Assembly (NCBI RefSeq): GCF_000807925.1
Contig: NZ_JRVC01000001.1
Coordinates: forward strand, 310,001-374,000
DNA from: Novosphingobium subterraneum
GTDB lineage: Bacteria > Pseudomonadota > Alphaproteobacteria > Sphingomonadales > Sphingomonadaceae
Length of the DNA stretch: 64,000 nt
Direction: 5' to 3'
Shown: positions 34,130-43,484 of the stretch, piece after piece
How positions within the stretch are numbered: the first letter of the stretch is position 1
Layout: every line of letters starts with the position of its first letter
Made by a program: the position numbers and the translations under genes
The notes under the pieces: generated by a model
What the model was told of the DNA's origin: nothing
The model's input: only the letters and a program-made list of their open reading frames with translations
The model's database searches: none

Positions 34130-34156
34130 ATACGCGCTCGCGCGAAAAACCCCTCA
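34130..34156 (-). promoter_or_regulatory. ECF-type promoter P2 driving the cnrYXH-like genes
   Basis: The minus strand reads TGAGGGGT (34149-34156), 13 bases, then GCGTAT (34130-34135), 34 bases before the anti-sigma ATG. It suggests autoregulation of the sigma operon. Confidence 0.72.
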
Positions 34157-34169
34157 ACAATTTCCGTCC

Positions 34170-34196
34170 TGAGGGGTGCGACCTCGACATGCGTAT
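34170..34196 (+). promoter_or_regulatory. ECF-type promoter P3 driving copC-copD
   Basis: The plus strand reads TGAGGGGT (34170-34177), 13 bases, then GCGTAT (34191-34196), 34 bases before the copC ATG. It is divergent from P2, with the two -35-like boxes 13 bases apart as an inverted repeat (34149-34177). Confidence 0.72.
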
Positions 34197-34229
34197 TCAT
34201 GACTGGCACCACTTTTTTGGAGACCGAAT

Positions 34230-34613
34230 ATGCGCAAGACCCTTGTTGCCTTCTCGTTGGCCGTGCTCTCGCTGACCGCCCTTTCCGATACCGCTCTCGC
34301 CCATGCCAAATTGGTCAGTTCGGCGCCTGCCGCAAACGCAACCGTCTCAAATGTCACGTCGGTAAACCTGCAGTTCAATGAGCGGGTAATCGCTTCGACG
34401 ATGAAGGCTGAGCTACTGATGATCGGCATGCCCGGGATGTCCGATCACGCGCCAATGAAAATCGCTTTCACGTCGATGATGGGCAAGGACGGGAAATCCA
34501 TGATGCTCATGCCCAAGAAGGCACTCAGCCCGGGCACCTACAAAGTCATATGGTCGGCCGCTGGTGCTGACACGCATCGTATGGGCAGTGAATTCAGCTT
34601 CACGGTCAAATAG
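34230..34613 (+). CDS. copC: CopC periplasmic copper-binding protein
   Basis: A 127-residue CopC/PcoC protein: signal peptide to ALAHA, then the mature N-terminal His (HAKLVSSAPAA) that binds Cu(II), strands typical of the cupredoxin-like fold, and Met-rich loops (MIGMPGMSDHAPM and MMGKDGKSMMLMP) that bind Cu(I), with a late DTHRMGSEF. It delivers copper to or from CopD encoded 3 bases downstream. P3 is 34 bases upstream; TTGGAG precedes the ATG. Confidence 0.92.
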   Translation: MRKTLVAFSLAVLSLTALSDTALAHAKLVSSAPAANATVSNVTSVNLQFNERVIASTMKAELLMIGMPGMSDHAPMKIAFTSMMGKDGKSMMLMPKKALSPGTYKVIWSAAGADTHRMGSEFSFTVK

Positions 34614-34616
34614 AAC

Positions 34617-35561
34617 GTGGACACTGATTTTGGGATGATTGCCATCAGGCTCGGATTGTATCTGAGCCTGATGCTGCTTGTCGGGCTCGCCGCCTTTCCG
34701 CTCTACGCCTTGCGGCACGATGAAAGGCCGGAAGGGCAGGTGCTTTCACTGCGGTGGGCGCTCACTTTCTGGTCAGTTACGGCAATTACCTTGTCGGGTC
34801 TGGGATTGGCTGCACTGATCGCGGCCATGATGGGCGGGCCGTTAACCGATATCGACTGGGAAACCAGCCAATCCATCCTGTTTGAAACGCCGATCGGCAC
34901 CGCGTGGTTGGTGCGGATGGCGGCGCTTGCGGTTGTTTTGATGGCTGCCTTCCCGCGGCGCTGGACCGATGAGCAGCAGCTTGGCACCATAGCGCTTGCG
35001 GGCGCAGTGGCGCTTTCATCGCTCGTCTGGACAGGTCATGCTGGAGCAAGCGAGGGCGGCTTGGGTCTCATCCACAAGCTGAGCGATATGCTGCATATGC
35101 TCGCCGCTGCGATCTGGCTCGGCGGGATCGCCGCCTTCCTGCTGCTCCTGCGGTCCCCGCTCGATCAGCATTCGGGCCGCAAATTGGTGGTCGGGCATCG
35201 CGCTCTCGAAGATTTTTCACGGGTCGGCACGATCTGTGTTGGAATAATCGCTGTTACCGGACTGATCAACGGTCAGGTTCTGATCGGCTTTTCGAATATC
35301 TTGCGCGTTTTTGACACCACATACGGGCAGGCACTTTTTCTGAAACTGGTTCTGGTTGCCGGGATGCTGCTCCTCGCTGCGCGAAACCGCTGGCGCCTGA
35401 CGCCAGATCTGGCACTTGGGCTGAACGACGGGGATGCGTCCAGCGCTGTCGCGGCACTTCGCAAGAGCCTGATGCTGGAAGCGGGGGCGGCGATAGCGAT
35501 CCTGGCGCTTGTGGCGTGGTTCGGCATGCTTGAGCCGCCCGCCAGCACGATGGGGCCTTGA
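34617..35561 (+). CDS. copD: CopD inner-membrane copper-transport protein
   Basis: A 314-residue inner-membrane protein of the CopD/PcoD family with about eight transmembrane segments and conserved membrane His (TGHAGASEGG, KLSDMLHMLAAAIWLGGIAAF). It likely moves copper across the inner membrane with CopC. It starts with GTG three bases after the copC stop. The stop overlaps the TTG start of the AraC gene (TTGA), so copC, copD and the regulator are coupled. Confidence 0.9.
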   Translation: MDTDFGMIAIRLGLYLSLMLLVGLAAFPLYALRHDERPEGQVLSLRWALTFWSVTAITLSGLGLAALIAAMMGGPLTDIDWETSQSILFETPIGTAWLVRMAALAVVLMAAFPRRWTDEQQLGTIALAGAVALSSLVWTGHAGASEGGLGLIHKLSDMLHMLAAAIWLGGIAAFLLLLRSPLDQHSGRKLVVGHRALEDFSRVGTICVGIIAVTGLINGQVLIGFSNILRVFDTTYGQALFLKLVLVAGMLLLAARNRWRLTPDLALGLNDGDASSAVAALRKSLMLEAGAAIAILALVAWFGMLEPPASTMGP

Positions 35562-36283
35562 GCGGAAGGGGCTCGCCCTGGTCGGGGACAATGGTGCTTG
35601 GCGTCGGCTGGGCATTGCTCGACGTCCGTGCGGGCGACAACCGGCCGCATCGCCACTTGGCGCACCAGGTCAGCCTTGCGCTCGATGCTCCCTGCGCAAT
35701 CGGCGGAACGCTTTCCTTGCACCTAGCCGCGGGCGAGGCCGCAGCCATCCCGGCCGGGACCTTGCATAGCCTCGGCCCCGCCGGATCAGCGGTGCGAACC
35801 ATCTATGTCGATCCGCGGTTTGGCGGGCGGTGCGACCTGTTCGGACGGCCCGAGCCATTCCGCCTCCCTCCCACGCAGACTGCGGCGCTGCGGGCCGTGC
35901 GATCCGGGACCGAAGCCAAAGAGTGGATTGCCCGTTTCCTGGGAACCAGTCCCGTGAGTTTGATCGATAGCCGGTTGCGATCGGCATTGGCAGGGATCGA
36001 ACCAGGGATGAGCGCCGCCGAATTGGCCCAAGCAATGGGGCTGTCGCGAGCACGCCTTCGTGAAGTCGTCAGCCGCGATTTCGGGTTTCCGACTGTCAAA
36101 TTGTTGCAATGGTTGCAGCTCCAACATGCGATCGACGCACTCCGCCACTCCGCCAGCCTCGCCGATGCGGCTGCCGCAGGGGGCTTTGCCGACCAGGCGC
36201 ATTTCAACCGGCGGCTGGTCGAATGGTTCGGGGTTACGCCATCGCTCGGGCTCGCCCAGCTCGACATTTCGATCGTCCGCTAA
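35558..36283 (+). CDS. AraC-family regulator with cupin N-domain
   Basis: A 241-residue protein: an N-terminal cupin-like domain (HRHLAHQVSLALD, then AGEAAAIPAGTLHSL) and a C-terminal double-HTH AraC domain (MSAAELAQAMGLSRARLREV, then the second helix pair AAAGGFADQAHFNRRLVEWF, then GVTPS). TTG 35558 overlaps the copD stop; an ATG at 35591 would remove 11 residues and may be the true start. Its place in the copCD unit suggests it responds to copper or to a small molecule bound in the cupin. Confidence 0.82.
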   Translation: MSGRGSPWSGTMVLGVGWALLDVRAGDNRPHRHLAHQVSLALDAPCAIGGTLSLHLAAGEAAAIPAGTLHSLGPAGSAVRTIYVDPRFGGRCDLFGRPEPFRLPPTQTAALRAVRSGTEAKEWIARFLGTSPVSLIDSRLRSALAGIEPGMSAAELAQAMGLSRARLREVVSRDFGFPTVKLLQWLQLQHAIDALRHSASLADAAAAGGFADQAHFNRRLVEWFGVTPSLGLAQLDISIVR

Positions 36284-36362
36284 GGTTCGAACCAGCGATT
36301 CGTTCAAGACCCGGCGCTGCGCTTGCCGCAGAGAACCGAGCGAACCGTATGGGATCGCCCGA

Positions 36363-37247
36363 ATGTCTCTCTTCCGAACTCTCTATGCACCTGTCTATTT
36401 TCTCGGCTTTGTCGGGGCCGCGGCCGTGCTGGTTTCGTCCGGTGGATCGCCCATTTGGCTGATCGCGCTGTTCGCTTTGGCGATTGTCACCTCGCTTGTA
36501 TCGGAGCGCGTTGCGCCGTTCGAGCCGGTTTGGAATCGCAGCCATGGCCACGCCCGCCGCGACATCGCCCATGCGCTGGTCAACGAAGGCTCGATCCTCG
36601 TGCTGGTGCTCTTGCTTCCCTTCTTTGCCAGCCTCGTCCCCTGGTCCCCGCTCTGGCCTTCCTTGCTGCCGTTCTGGGCCGAGCTAGCGCTGGCGATCAT
36701 CTTGCTTGATGCCGGGATCAGCCTGACCCATTACGCCAGTCACAGGATCCCCCTGCTGTGGCGCTTCCATGCGGTCCACCATTCGGTGCGCCGAATGTAC
36801 GGATTCAACTGCTTGCTTAAACACCCGATCCACCAGCTGATCGAGATTTCCGTCGGGACATTGCCGTGGCTGCTACTGGGAATTCCGCAGGACGTCGCGA
36901 TTGTCGGATCGTTCGCGGTCGCCATCCAGTTACAGCTGCAACATTCGAATGTCGACATGCGGGTCGGGCCCCTGGCATTGCTCTGGGCGATCGCGCCGGT
37001 GCATCGCCACCATCACCTCGCGTCCGAGACCGAGGGCGATGTCAATTTCGGTCTGTTCCTGACGATCTGGGATGTGATGCTTGGGACGGCTCAATTCCGA
37101 TCGAGCGCCCAGATTCGCGCTAGCTCGCTCGGTATTGCCGGTCGCTCCGACTATCCCGAGACCTATCTAGCACAGCTTGTCGAGCCATTCACTGCGGAAT
37201 TAGCAGCGACTGATCCCGCACCGCAGCGCAGCGGGGTACGCCGATGA
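36363..37247 (+). CDS. Sterol desaturase/fatty-acid hydroxylase-family membrane protein
   Basis: A 294-residue membrane di-iron hydroxylase. Several hydrophobic helices carry the three His boxes: HYASHR, HAVHHS and HRHHH, in the order and spacing of the FA-hydroxylase superfamily. It probably modifies a lipid. ATG 36363 starts the first helix (MSLFRTLYAPVYFLGFV). It lies in the copper cluster between AraC and methyltransferase genes, so membrane-lipid modification might accompany copper stress. The next gene overlaps it by 4 nt (ATGA). Confidence 0.82.
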   Translation: MSLFRTLYAPVYFLGFVGAAAVLVSSGGSPIWLIALFALAIVTSLVSERVAPFEPVWNRSHGHARRDIAHALVNEGSILVLVLLLPFFASLVPWSPLWPSLLPFWAELALAIILLDAGISLTHYASHRIPLLWRFHAVHHSVRRMYGFNCLLKHPIHQLIEISVGTLPWLLLGIPQDVAIVGSFAVAIQLQLQHSNVDMRVGPLALLWAIAPVHRHHHLASETEGDVNFGLFLTIWDVMLGTAQFRSSAQIRASSLGIAGRSDYPETYLAQLVEPFTAELAATDPAPQRSGVRR

Positions 37248-37981
37248 CCGGGAGCGGCTCCTACACGCCCGCCGCTGGCTATCACTTTTTGACGCCGCTT
37301 TACGATGCCGGTGTCCGGCTATCGACCCGCGAGGCAGTCTGGCGCGAGGCTTTGGTCGAATTCTTGGCTCCTGAAGACCACGACCTGTTGCTCGACATCG
37401 GTGCCGGAACCGGCAGCCTTGCCCTGCTGGTGTCACGCAAGAATCCGGCCACTCGCTATTTCGGCATCGATCCCGACCCTCATGCCTTGGACATCGCCCG
37501 CAAAAAAGCGCGACGAGCCGGTATCGATGCCCAATTCAGGCAATCGTTCTTCTCGGCAGAGGCGGTAGCGGACTGGCCGGTGCCCAGTCTGGCGACGCTG
37601 TGCCTGGTGCTTCATCAGGTTCCGCTCGACGAGAAACTGCGACTGCTGCGCGAAGTGCATGCCATACTCCAGCCAGGAGGCCGCCTCTTCATCGCGGACT
37701 ATGGCGAGCAGCGCTCTTGGCTCATGCGCAGACTGTTCAGGGCAACGATCCAGCAGCTCGATGGGATTGCGGACACCCAGCCCAATGCCGACGGCGTGCT
37801 CATCCCTTTATTGCGCGAGGCGGGCTTCGCGAAGGTGCGCGAACTCCAACACGTGAAGACTGTGACTGGATCTATCTCGATCCTGTGCGGTGAAAAAGAC
37901 TTCGGGGCCGCGGGTGGCCAGAAAAGCGATGCCAGCTTGAGGGATGACGGTTCGATCCGCGTATCCAAGATTAGCAGCTAG
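37244..37981 (+). CDS. Class I SAM-dependent methyltransferase
   Basis: A 245-residue methyltransferase with SAM motif I LLDIGAGTGSLALLV (residues ~48-62), motif II around YFGIDPDPHALD, and a UbiE/COQ5-like layout with ILQPGGRLFIADYG. The substrate is unknown; lipid or quinone-like molecules are candidates given the hydroxylase encoded upstream. The last ~15 residues look like non-conserved extension, and the DNA there doubles as promoter P4 for the copper ATPase (37938-37964). Confidence 0.83.
   Translation: MTGSGSYTPAAGYHFLTPLYDAGVRLSTREAVWREALVEFLAPEDHDLLLDIGAGTGSLALLVSRKNPATRYFGIDPDPHALDIARKKARRAGIDAQFRQSFFSAEAVADWPVPSLATLCLVLHQVPLDEKLRLLREVHAILQPGGRLFIADYGEQRSWLMRRLFRATIQQLDGIADTQPNADGVLIPLLREAGFAKVRELQHVKTVTGSISILCGEKDFGAAGGQKSDASLRDDGSIRVSKISS
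37938..37964 (+). promoter_or_regulatory. ECF-type promoter P4 upstream of the copper ATPase
   Basis: The plus strand reads TGAGGGAT (37938-37945), 13 bases, then GCGTAT (37959-37964), 98 bases before ATG 38062. It lies inside the 3' end of the methyltransferase gene. Same spacing and consensus as P1-P3, so the ATPase is a likely member of the same sigma regulon. Confidence 0.7.
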
Positions 37982-38061
37982 CCGTTCCTTCCCGTTCGGC
38001 ATGCCCGTCGGGTCGCCCAGCCTGCGGGCCGGAGGCGGGAGGATAACCATGGAGCAAACAC

Positions 38062-40392
<2,331 letters not shown>

Positions 40393-40395
40393 CCG

Positions 40396-40581
40396 ATGCG
40401 TTTCACCCGTCCCGCCATTCTCGCAGCGGCATCTTTCGCCGCGATCGCGCTGTTTTACCTGCTGCGCGAACATTGGGCACACGCGCTCGGGCTATTGCCA
40501 TACGCGATCCTGTTGCTCTGCCCGCTCATGCACTTCTTTCATGGCTCGCACGGACACAATCATCCGGGCGGAAAGCCTTGA
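40396..40581 (+). CDS. DUF2933-family small membrane protein
   Basis: A 61-residue protein with two hydrophobic stretches (residues ~7-22 and 29-46) and a His-rich ending (HFFHGSHGHNHPG). This is the typical DUF2933 layout, often found next to copper ATPases or efflux genes. It begins 3 bases after the ATPase stop, clearly co-transcribed. The His tail may bind metal on one face of the membrane. Confidence 0.8.
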   Translation: MRFTRPAILAAASFAAIALFYLLREHWAHALGLLPYAILLLCPLMHFFHGSHGHNHPGGKP

Positions 40582-40618
40582 GACCCGCCAATCCAAAACT
40601 GAACAGGGGAGAGAGACA

Positions 40619-41095
40619 ATGCGTAGAACTTCACTAGCTGGCAACGCGCTCTTGCTGATTGCCAGCATTTCTGTCGGCACCTCTGCCGTTGCCCAGCAAA
40701 ACGGCCAGGAAGGCGTCGCAGCGGTTTTGTCTGCTTACAAGTCTGCGGTTGAGCGGCTCGATATTACTGGCACCGACCAGCTGTTTGCGCCTGACGCCGT
40801 GGTGGTTGAATCGGGCAAGGTCGAAGGCAATTTCGGCGCCTATCGCGACCATCACCTCGGGCCCGAACTCAAGGAGTTCAAATCTTTTGCGTTCGGCGAC
40901 TACGAAGTCGATATCAGGCTCGAAGGACCCATTGCGGTCGCAACCGAGACCTATACCTATCGAATTGTCCTCAAATCGGACGAAGCAATCGAGCGTCTTG
41001 GCGTTGCCACCAGCGTGCTCAAATGGGATGGGCAAGCATGGCGGATCATCTCGACGCACAGCTCCTCGCGCAAACCCAAGCAGCCCGCCAGCTGA
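40619..41095 (+). CDS. Exported NTF2/SnoaL-like protein
   Basis: A 158-residue protein with a signal peptide (residues 1-25, ending near AVAQQ) and an NTF2-like cone fold: VLSAYKSAVERLDI, then DQLFAPDAVVVESGKVEG, then the strands ETYTYRIVL and GQAWRIISTHSSS. Such domains bind small molecules or act as dimeric scaffolds; no catalytic residues are assigned. It follows DUF2933 by 37 bases with a GGGGAG ribosome site, so it is probably the last gene of the ATPase operon. Confidence 0.75.
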   Translation: MRRTSLAGNALLLIASISVGTSAVAQQNGQEGVAAVLSAYKSAVERLDITGTDQLFAPDAVVVESGKVEGNFGAYRDHHLGPELKEFKSFAFGDYEVDIRLEGPIAVATETYTYRIVLKSDEAIERLGVATSVLKWDGQAWRIISTHSSSRKPKQPAS

Positions 41096-41105
41096 TGGCT
41101 ATAGC

Positions 41106-42392
41106 ATGAGCGCCTCTGACCGACCCGCGCTTGTGCGCAAGCTTATCGAAAGCTGGCGCGAAGACCCGGGTGCGACCTATCAAAGCTGGTTTCTGTGGGA
41201 CGAACGGATCAAGAATTTCCGCTCCATCCGGCGCGGCATCCAGCAGGTCGTGGCCGAGATCGACAATGGGTCGTTCGGCGTTGCCTATCGCGGCTCGTCG
41301 CTCGAAACGGTTGTCCATTCCATCGCCGAGCAACGCCAAATCTTCAAAGGTGCCGACCATGCCTTCCTCTGGAAGCCCAAGTTGCGCATCCCGGATATCT
41401 ATGAAAGCCCGACCAACCAGCGCGCCTTCGGTCGCCTGCTGCACAATTGCGTCTGCTGTGATGAGGCGGAAGATGTCATCTCCCAAATTCGTGAAATCGA
41501 CGCACTCAAGATCAAGGGGCTCGGTCCGGCGGTCGCCAATCTGCTCTATTTCCTGCATCCAACGCTGATCGCGCCGTTCAACACCGCGATCGTCAGCGGC
41601 TACAACGCGCTGACGGGCGCAAAGGTAAAGCTGGGCAGCTGGGAACAGTTCCTGGCGATGCGGAGCGGAATACTCGATCTCAACGACCAATATCGCGACC
41701 TCCTGTCGAACGACCTCGGGGCAATCGGAGGACTGCTGTTCGACATCGGCTCCGGCCGTTACCCCGCCCCGCCTTTGGGCGGGGAAGAAGCCGACGACTG
41801 GAGCCGAAGGCTCGACGTTGTCCGCGAGGAAGCGGCCCGGCTCGACAAGACGCAACTCGCCCAGGGCGAGAGCGAACGGACCCACAGCGAAATGCAGGCG
41901 TGGCTTCGCGACATCGGCATGGCGCTCGGATATCGCGTTTGGATCGCTGCCAATGACCGGGGCCGCCTGTTCGAGGGCGCGCCGCTCGGCAAGGGCTGCC
42001 TCGACTTGTTGCCCGATGAAATCGCCACTGCGCCAGGTGCGGACGCAATCCGATTGATCGACGTGCTCTGGCTTGAACGGGATAACGCTCAGGTTGCCGC
42101 CGCCTTCGAGGTCGAGCACTCGACCTCAATCTATTCCGGGATCGTCCGGATGCTCGATCTGGCGCTCAGTGGCAGTAAGTTCCACGCTGCGGCGGGACTG
42201 TTCCTCGTCGCTCCCGGCAACCGGGAAAAGGATGTGCGCGCCCAAATTGCCCGGCCTGCCTTCAGCCGCGTGGCGGACCTCGATATCTCTTATCTGCCCT
42301 ACAGCGAATTGGAGGCCCATCGCGAGCAGATTGCGCGGTTCGGGAGCGGGCTCAAAGCGATCAGGGCAATCGCAAGCCCGTTGTCGGCGTAA
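41106..42392 (+). CDS. Putative type II restriction endonuclease-like protein
   Basis: A 428-residue protein starting 10 bases after the NTF2-like gene. The C-terminal ~160 residues carry an EVEHSTSIYSGIVRMLDLAL segment preceded by VAAAF, and later LFLVAPGNREKDVRAQI, which fit a PD-(D/E)XK-like nuclease core. The N-terminal half is helical with a helix-hairpin-helix-like IKGLGPAVANLLYFLHP. No cognate methylase lies beside it. It is likely a defence or repair nuclease at the edge of the defence island. Confidence 0.6.
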   Translation: MSASDRPALVRKLIESWREDPGATYQSWFLWDERIKNFRSIRRGIQQVVAEIDNGSFGVAYRGSSLETVVHSIAEQRQIFKGADHAFLWKPKLRIPDIYESPTNQRAFGRLLHNCVCCDEAEDVISQIREIDALKIKGLGPAVANLLYFLHPTLIAPFNTAIVSGYNALTGAKVKLGSWEQFLAMRSGILDLNDQYRDLLSNDLGAIGGLLFDIGSGRYPAPPLGGEEADDWSRRLDVVREEAARLDKTQLAQGESERTHSEMQAWLRDIGMALGYRVWIAANDRGRLFEGAPLGKGCLDLLPDEIATAPGADAIRLIDVLWLERDNAQVAAAFEVEHSTSIYSGIVRMLDLALSGSKFHAAAGLFLVAPGNREKDVRAQIARPAFSRVADLDISYLPYSELEAHREQIARFGSGLKAIRAIASPLSA

Positions 42393-42421
42393 ATTCGATT
42401 TGAGCCCGGTCAGAGCAAAGA

Positions 42422-42679
42422 TCAACAGACAAGGCCATTGAAAGGATTGGCGCTGAGTCCAGAGACCGATTTCGTGCGGCTCTGACTTTCCCCGATGCTC
42501 CTTTTGGAGGAGATGCGTCGCATTTCTTGTAACCAAGAAGCGACGTTCTCGCGGTGCAGACCGATGAATGCCGCATCGGCGCCCTCGCGCGCAAAATGCG
42601 AGTCGAGACACAGAACGCCGACAAAGTCGCAGTAGAGCTTTGAGGCGGCAACCGTTTCAAAGCGCCCAATGAGAGGGGC
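42422..42679 (-). pseudogene. Remnant of a minus-strand gene without start codon
   Basis: On the minus strand an open frame of ~85 codons lies between stops and has no ATG. Its translation looks protein-like (for example LIGRFETVAASKLYCDFVGV and FIGLHRENVASWLQEMRR) while the other frames do not. It occupies most of the 475-bp gap (42393-42867) before the recombinase gene. I infer a gene cut off at its 5' end, perhaps by the recombination that brought in the recombinase. The rest of the gap shows nothing clear. Confidence 0.3.
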
Positions 42680-42867
42680 TTACTATTTTATCTACGCCTC
42701 GCAAAAATTGAAATGCCTTGCGGATGCTTGTCCGAAAGCGATCGCTCACCGGACACTTTTGAGGGAGCAGAGGTCAGACCCCCCTGCCCTCCGCAAATCC
42801 GGCTTGCAGGGTCTCTCATTAAGGTGGTACGCTTTATATTCTCACACAGGGGCCTCATCCGTTACAA

Positions 42868-43443
42868 ATGACCAACACCCTCATCGGATATGCCCGCTGC
42901 TCAACCGACAAGCAGGACCTCACTGCTCAGCGCCGCGCGCTGATCGAGCTCGGTGTGCCCGAAGACCGCATCTACACCGACCACGGCCTGACCGGCCGGA
43001 ACCGCGATCGCCCCGGCCTCGCCCAAGCACTGGCTGCGGTCCGCGCCGGCGAGACGCTGGTCGTGCCGAAGCTTGATCGCCTCGCCCGATCGGTCCCGGA
43101 CGCGCGGGCGATCGCCGATGAGCTGGAGAAGCGCGGCGTGAGCCTGGCGCTGGGCAAGCAGGTTTATGACCCCAATGATCCCATGGGCCGGATGTTCTTC
43201 AACATCCTCGCCACCTTCGCCGAATTCGAGAGCGACCTCATCCGGCTGCGAACCCGCGAGGGCATGAAGATCGCCCGGGACAAGGGCAAACTCCGAGGCA
43301 AGCCGCCGAAGCTCTCCGACCTCCAACAGCGCGAACTGCTCAAGATGCACGCCACCGGCGAATACTCGATCAGCGACCTCGGCAAGCTGTTCAAGGTCTC
43401 TCGGCCGACCGTGTATCGGACGATCCGGCGGGGTGGACTTTGA
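42868..43443 (+). CDS. Serine recombinase (resolvase/invertase family)
   Basis: A 191-residue serine recombinase: catalytic N-terminal domain with GYARCSTDKQDL (Ser near residue 11), the VPKLDRLARS block and the helix NILATFAEFESDLIRLRTREGM, then a C-terminal HTH (YSISDLGKLFKVSRPTVYRTIRR). It would resolve or invert DNA at paired sites. No partner transposase or clear res array is visible nearby. It stands alone at the boundary between the copper cluster and the restriction genes, supporting island acquisition. Confidence 0.9.
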   Translation: MTNTLIGYARCSTDKQDLTAQRRALIELGVPEDRIYTDHGLTGRNRDRPGLAQALAAVRAGETLVVPKLDRLARSVPDARAIADELEKRGVSLALGKQVYDPNDPMGRMFFNILATFAEFESDLIRLRTREGMKIARDKGKLRGKPPKLSDLQQRELLKMHATGEYSISDLGKLFKVSRPTVYRTIRRGGL

Positions 43444-43476
43444 CCGCGCCTTATTCGGGCGAGCTTAGAGGCGCGG
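43444..43476. terminator. Candidate bidirectional terminator between recombinase and Res genes
   Basis: An 8-bp inverted repeat (CCGCGCCT at 43444-43451, AGGCGCGG at 43469-43476) with a 17-base loop lies between the two convergent genes. The loop is long and no T run is present, so the call is tentative. Confidence 0.35.
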
Positions 43477-43484
43477 GGGCAGGA

